64,000 nucleotides of DNA, taken from contig ML677335.1 in the NCBI GenBank assembly GCA_007922305.1, positions 41,106,949-41,170,948 of the forward strand, in the 5' to 3' direction. Within the stretch, counting starts at the first letter, position 1. Every line of letters starts with the position of its first letter. A program made the translations under genes and the position numbers. Source of the stretch: Dermatemys mawii (taxonomy: Eukaryota; Chordata; Testudines; Dermatemydidae). Positions 61,455 through 64,000 of the stretch are shown here, piece by piece. The notes beneath the pieces are model-generated. The model saw only the letters and a program-made list of their open reading frames with translations. It made no database searches and was not told where the DNA came from.

Positions 61455-62254
61455 GGGTGATAGATGGCATCTCAGGACTAGCTCCCAGAACCAGTATCTA
61501 ATGGTATATCATCTACAGGATTTGTGTAGTACCTATTTAAAGAAAGATTGGAAACCCAGATTCGTGACACTGCGTCTGCCGAGCGTCCAGCAAAAACACA
61601 TATTTGGGGATTCAAAATATGCTGAAAAACAATCAATTGCACATTCATTCTATATCAACTTCCAGAAATTAGTCACTGATTTTCATTTCCGGAGAGCATA
61701 ACTACACACCTATTCAAGCCACTTACCAGCTGTCTTGGTGAATGGAGTATGTGGGACATTTCTGGTATCTGACCTTTGCATTCAGCCTAGCTACAACTCC
61801 TAAGCTCCTTTATCAAGACAGCAATTGTCCTGGCACTAGACCTGAAATGGAAAGGAATGTTTGTCCTTACATAACACATTTTGCTTCATCAGGAACAGTA
61901 GCATAGCTAACTGTGAAATAGGCACTCAAGCACAAGAAGTTATACCAAAAGAGAGAGAGTCAATCTTCCCAGCTTCATGGGCTCTCTCAAATGAAGGCAG
62001 ATCTTGTGTCAATGGGCCTATGTCTCAAGCTTTAAGTGATATGACATGACAATATAAAACTCCACATTAACTGCCATAAATTAACCCAGTTAATTTCTTT
62101 GGGCTACTTTCCATGGACATGTCCTAAATGAATTTTTAAGCATGCTAAGGAAGCTAAAGGCTGAGGACTAAGCTGTGTAACTATCTCCACCTCCAACAGC
62201 AAAGGACTTGCCTAAAGGATCAGAACATACTCAAGATGAGTGTGATTCCAGAGG
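61455..62254. other. no feature seen
   Basis: Unique-looking sequence up to the CR1 fragment. The plus frames at 61453-61701 and 61861-62049 have no domain. Confidence 0.4.
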
Positions 62255-62650
62255 TATCCTATAACGATCAGTTCATGGTCCTATGCTATTTAATATTTTT
62301 AACCAATGACCTGGAAGAAGAGATAATAGTTATTGGTAAAGTTTGCAGATGACACAAAAAGCAGGTGAGTGATAAATCATGAAGACAGGTCACCGATTCA
62401 GAGCAATCTGGATCACTTGGTAAACTGGGAGCAAGCAAATAATATGCATACTAATATGCCTAAATGCAAAAATACATCTGAGAACAAAGACTGTAGGTCA
62501 TATTTAAAAGGATAGGAGCACTATCCTGGAAAACAGTGACTAAAAGATTTTGGGGGTCCCAGTGGATAATCAGATGAACATGAGCTCCCAGTGACACTGT
62601 GACCAAAAAGAGCTAAATGAAATCATGGAGTGAGTGAATAAACCAGATGA
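62255..62650 (+). mobile_element. CR1 LINE fragment, reverse transcriptase region
   Basis: Matches the CR1 ORF2 region: GTCCTATGCTATTTAATATTTTTAACCAATGACCTGGAAGAAG, then GTTTGCAGATGACACAAAAAG. The latter encodes the reverse-transcriptase catalytic FADD box (62342-62353). TTGGTAAACTGGGAGCAAGCAAATAATATGC, GATTTTGGGGGTCCCAGTGGATAATCAG and AACATGAGCTCCCAGTG follow. Small indels break the frame, and both ends are truncated. Confidence 0.88.
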
Positions 62651-64000
62651 TTTTGAAGAGTAGAAGAAAGGTTATTTGGCCTTTGGTCTCACTCAGTAGT
62701 CATCAGGCACCTTAGGTTAACTTGCTGTTCAATCTCCATTGTCCACAGGGATTTTAATTGCAACCTAAATGCCTCCCAATGGATTCCCCACTTACATTTT
62801 CAGATGACATACAGAGACAATGACAACTCTCAGAACAATCTTCCTAGTGGCTATATTGTTGGTGCATCATATTGGGAGACTTACATGATGCAACCTGAAG
62901 GTACCTGCACCTTCTGTCCCTGTCCAGAAATAGAAGATCAGTGCTATGTTTCCTCTACTTGAGAGGCCATCCGTCCTCCTCTATGCCAAGAAGTGAATAA
63001 AACAGTTCCGGATTCAAAAGGGCCTTTCAAATTTAGTTCAAGAGAAATTGAGAAAAGTCCAAATTACTTTTACGTAGCACATATTAAAGGGTATAAGCAG
63101 CTTTGAAAGGAACATGGTCCAGTATTTGAAGAAGACATGCGTTTAGTCAAAGAACAAGAAGCTTCTGCTGGAATTAAAGGCTAATCTACAAAAGTAATAT
63201 CCTGGGGAGTAGGTATATAGTGAAAATTACAAACTATGTTATGCATTACAGACTGATTCTGGCTGAATGAGTTGATTCCACCTTTCACTAAAAGGTTACC
63301 ATAAACTACCATTCTTAGATAGTCCTGCCTACATATATTGGTGATGAGTACTGTTTTTGGAGTCCCACTGTTCTGAGCTACTTTAAGAAAATGCAGGAAA
63401 AAAGCTTTTTCTTACCCATTATTTTGGTTTATAGTCTCCCTATAGTAGTTCAGACATGCAAACTGGTGAGTAAATTGTTAAATTAACTGTTCATTTTATT
63501 AGGTCTTGGAAACTTAATGGCTCAGGAGGTTAGTAACAAGATGTATCAAATCCTTCATCTCTATGGTACATCACCAGTTCAAATTCAGACCAAAATTGAT
63601 GTGACTTCAAGTCCTCACCACAAGAGCTGTGCTTGGCAGGCATATATGTGTATATATGATTATCTGTATATGATGTGAGCTAGCTGGCTTAGCTAGCTTT
63701 TCTCCTGTGAGAACTAGTGGATCTTATTTTAATTCTTAGCAGGCAACATTTTCATACACACACACACACAGACACACTCCTACAAATAGGCAGTTCAAGA
63801 GGACTCAGATTTTGTGGGCACCACGGACTACCATATATCCATAGGCTGCCTCTGAGTAAGAGCTGAATTACATTCACAGGGCTTTCAGAAGTTTGTATTC
63901 TTAAAGCCCACATTGCATCTGTTCTTTAGAGAGAAAGAGAGAGTGCTCAGTATTGTCAACCCAGGGCCTTTTACGCAAGCACTACTCTATCTAATACTAG
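62651..64000. other. no gene seen; CA microsatellite
   Basis: A (CA)n tract lies at about 63757-63772. Nothing else was recognised up to the window edge. Confidence 0.4.

Noticed and set aside
1..64000. CRISPR arrays, operons, ribosome-binding sites, tRNA or rRNA genes
   Set aside because: None seen; the sequence is vertebrate nuclear DNA and no cloverleaf or rRNA core was recognised by eye.

Overview
The window is vertebrate nuclear DNA: A/T-rich, with no bacterial-style gene packing and dense interspersed repeats. The repeat mix points to a turtle or close reptile relative. It includes CR1 LINE 3' ends, MIR/CORE-SINE relics, many short hAT and Tigger-like DNA transposons, Harbinger-like MITEs, and endogenous-retrovirus LTRs of types I associate with Testudines. 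The species call is inference from remembered repeat families, not from a search. No complete protein-coding gene is visible, so the window looks intronic or intergenic.

Layout. 1-7.4 kb: unique A/T-rich DNA with two weak exon candidates on the minus strand. 7.4-9.2 kb: a GC-rich palindromic repeat, a MIR relic and two hAT elements with 8-bp target-site duplications (TSDs). 10-13 kb: two short 3' tails of a Penelope-like type with hammerhead-like cores, and a 39-codon open minus-strand stretch with a splice acceptor. 15-19.2 kb: two MITEs, an 858-bp Tigger-like element full of internal hairpins, and a 181-bp Tigger-like MITE. 21-22 kb: two hAT MITEs. 25.2-27.1 kb: a rearranged endogenous-retrovirus remnant with oppositely oriented LTRs, then a foldback repeat. 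28-34 kb: MIR, Tigger-like element, CR1 with a nested hAT, and two probable LTRs facing each other. 34-43 kb: mostly unique, with the best candidate internal coding exon at 42.1 kb (minus strand). 43.4-49.2 kb: a MITE and hAT elements. 51.2-52.9 kb: a decayed hAT transposase pseudogene. 54-57.4 kb: a purine-rich stretch, a solo LTR with an exact 5-bp TSD, and a MIR split by a 108-bp MITE. 60.9-62.7 kb: a MITE and a CR1 reverse-transcriptase fragment.

Four minus-strand stretches with acceptable splice sites (about 1.8, 4.5, 12.4 and 42.1 kb) could be exons of one long minus-strand gene. I could not identify it, and each could occur by chance. The most unusual structures are the opposed-LTR retroviral remnant (25.26-26.61 kb), the hairpin-packed Tigger-like element (17.4-18.26 kb) and the hammerhead-like tails (10.15 and 12.87 kb).
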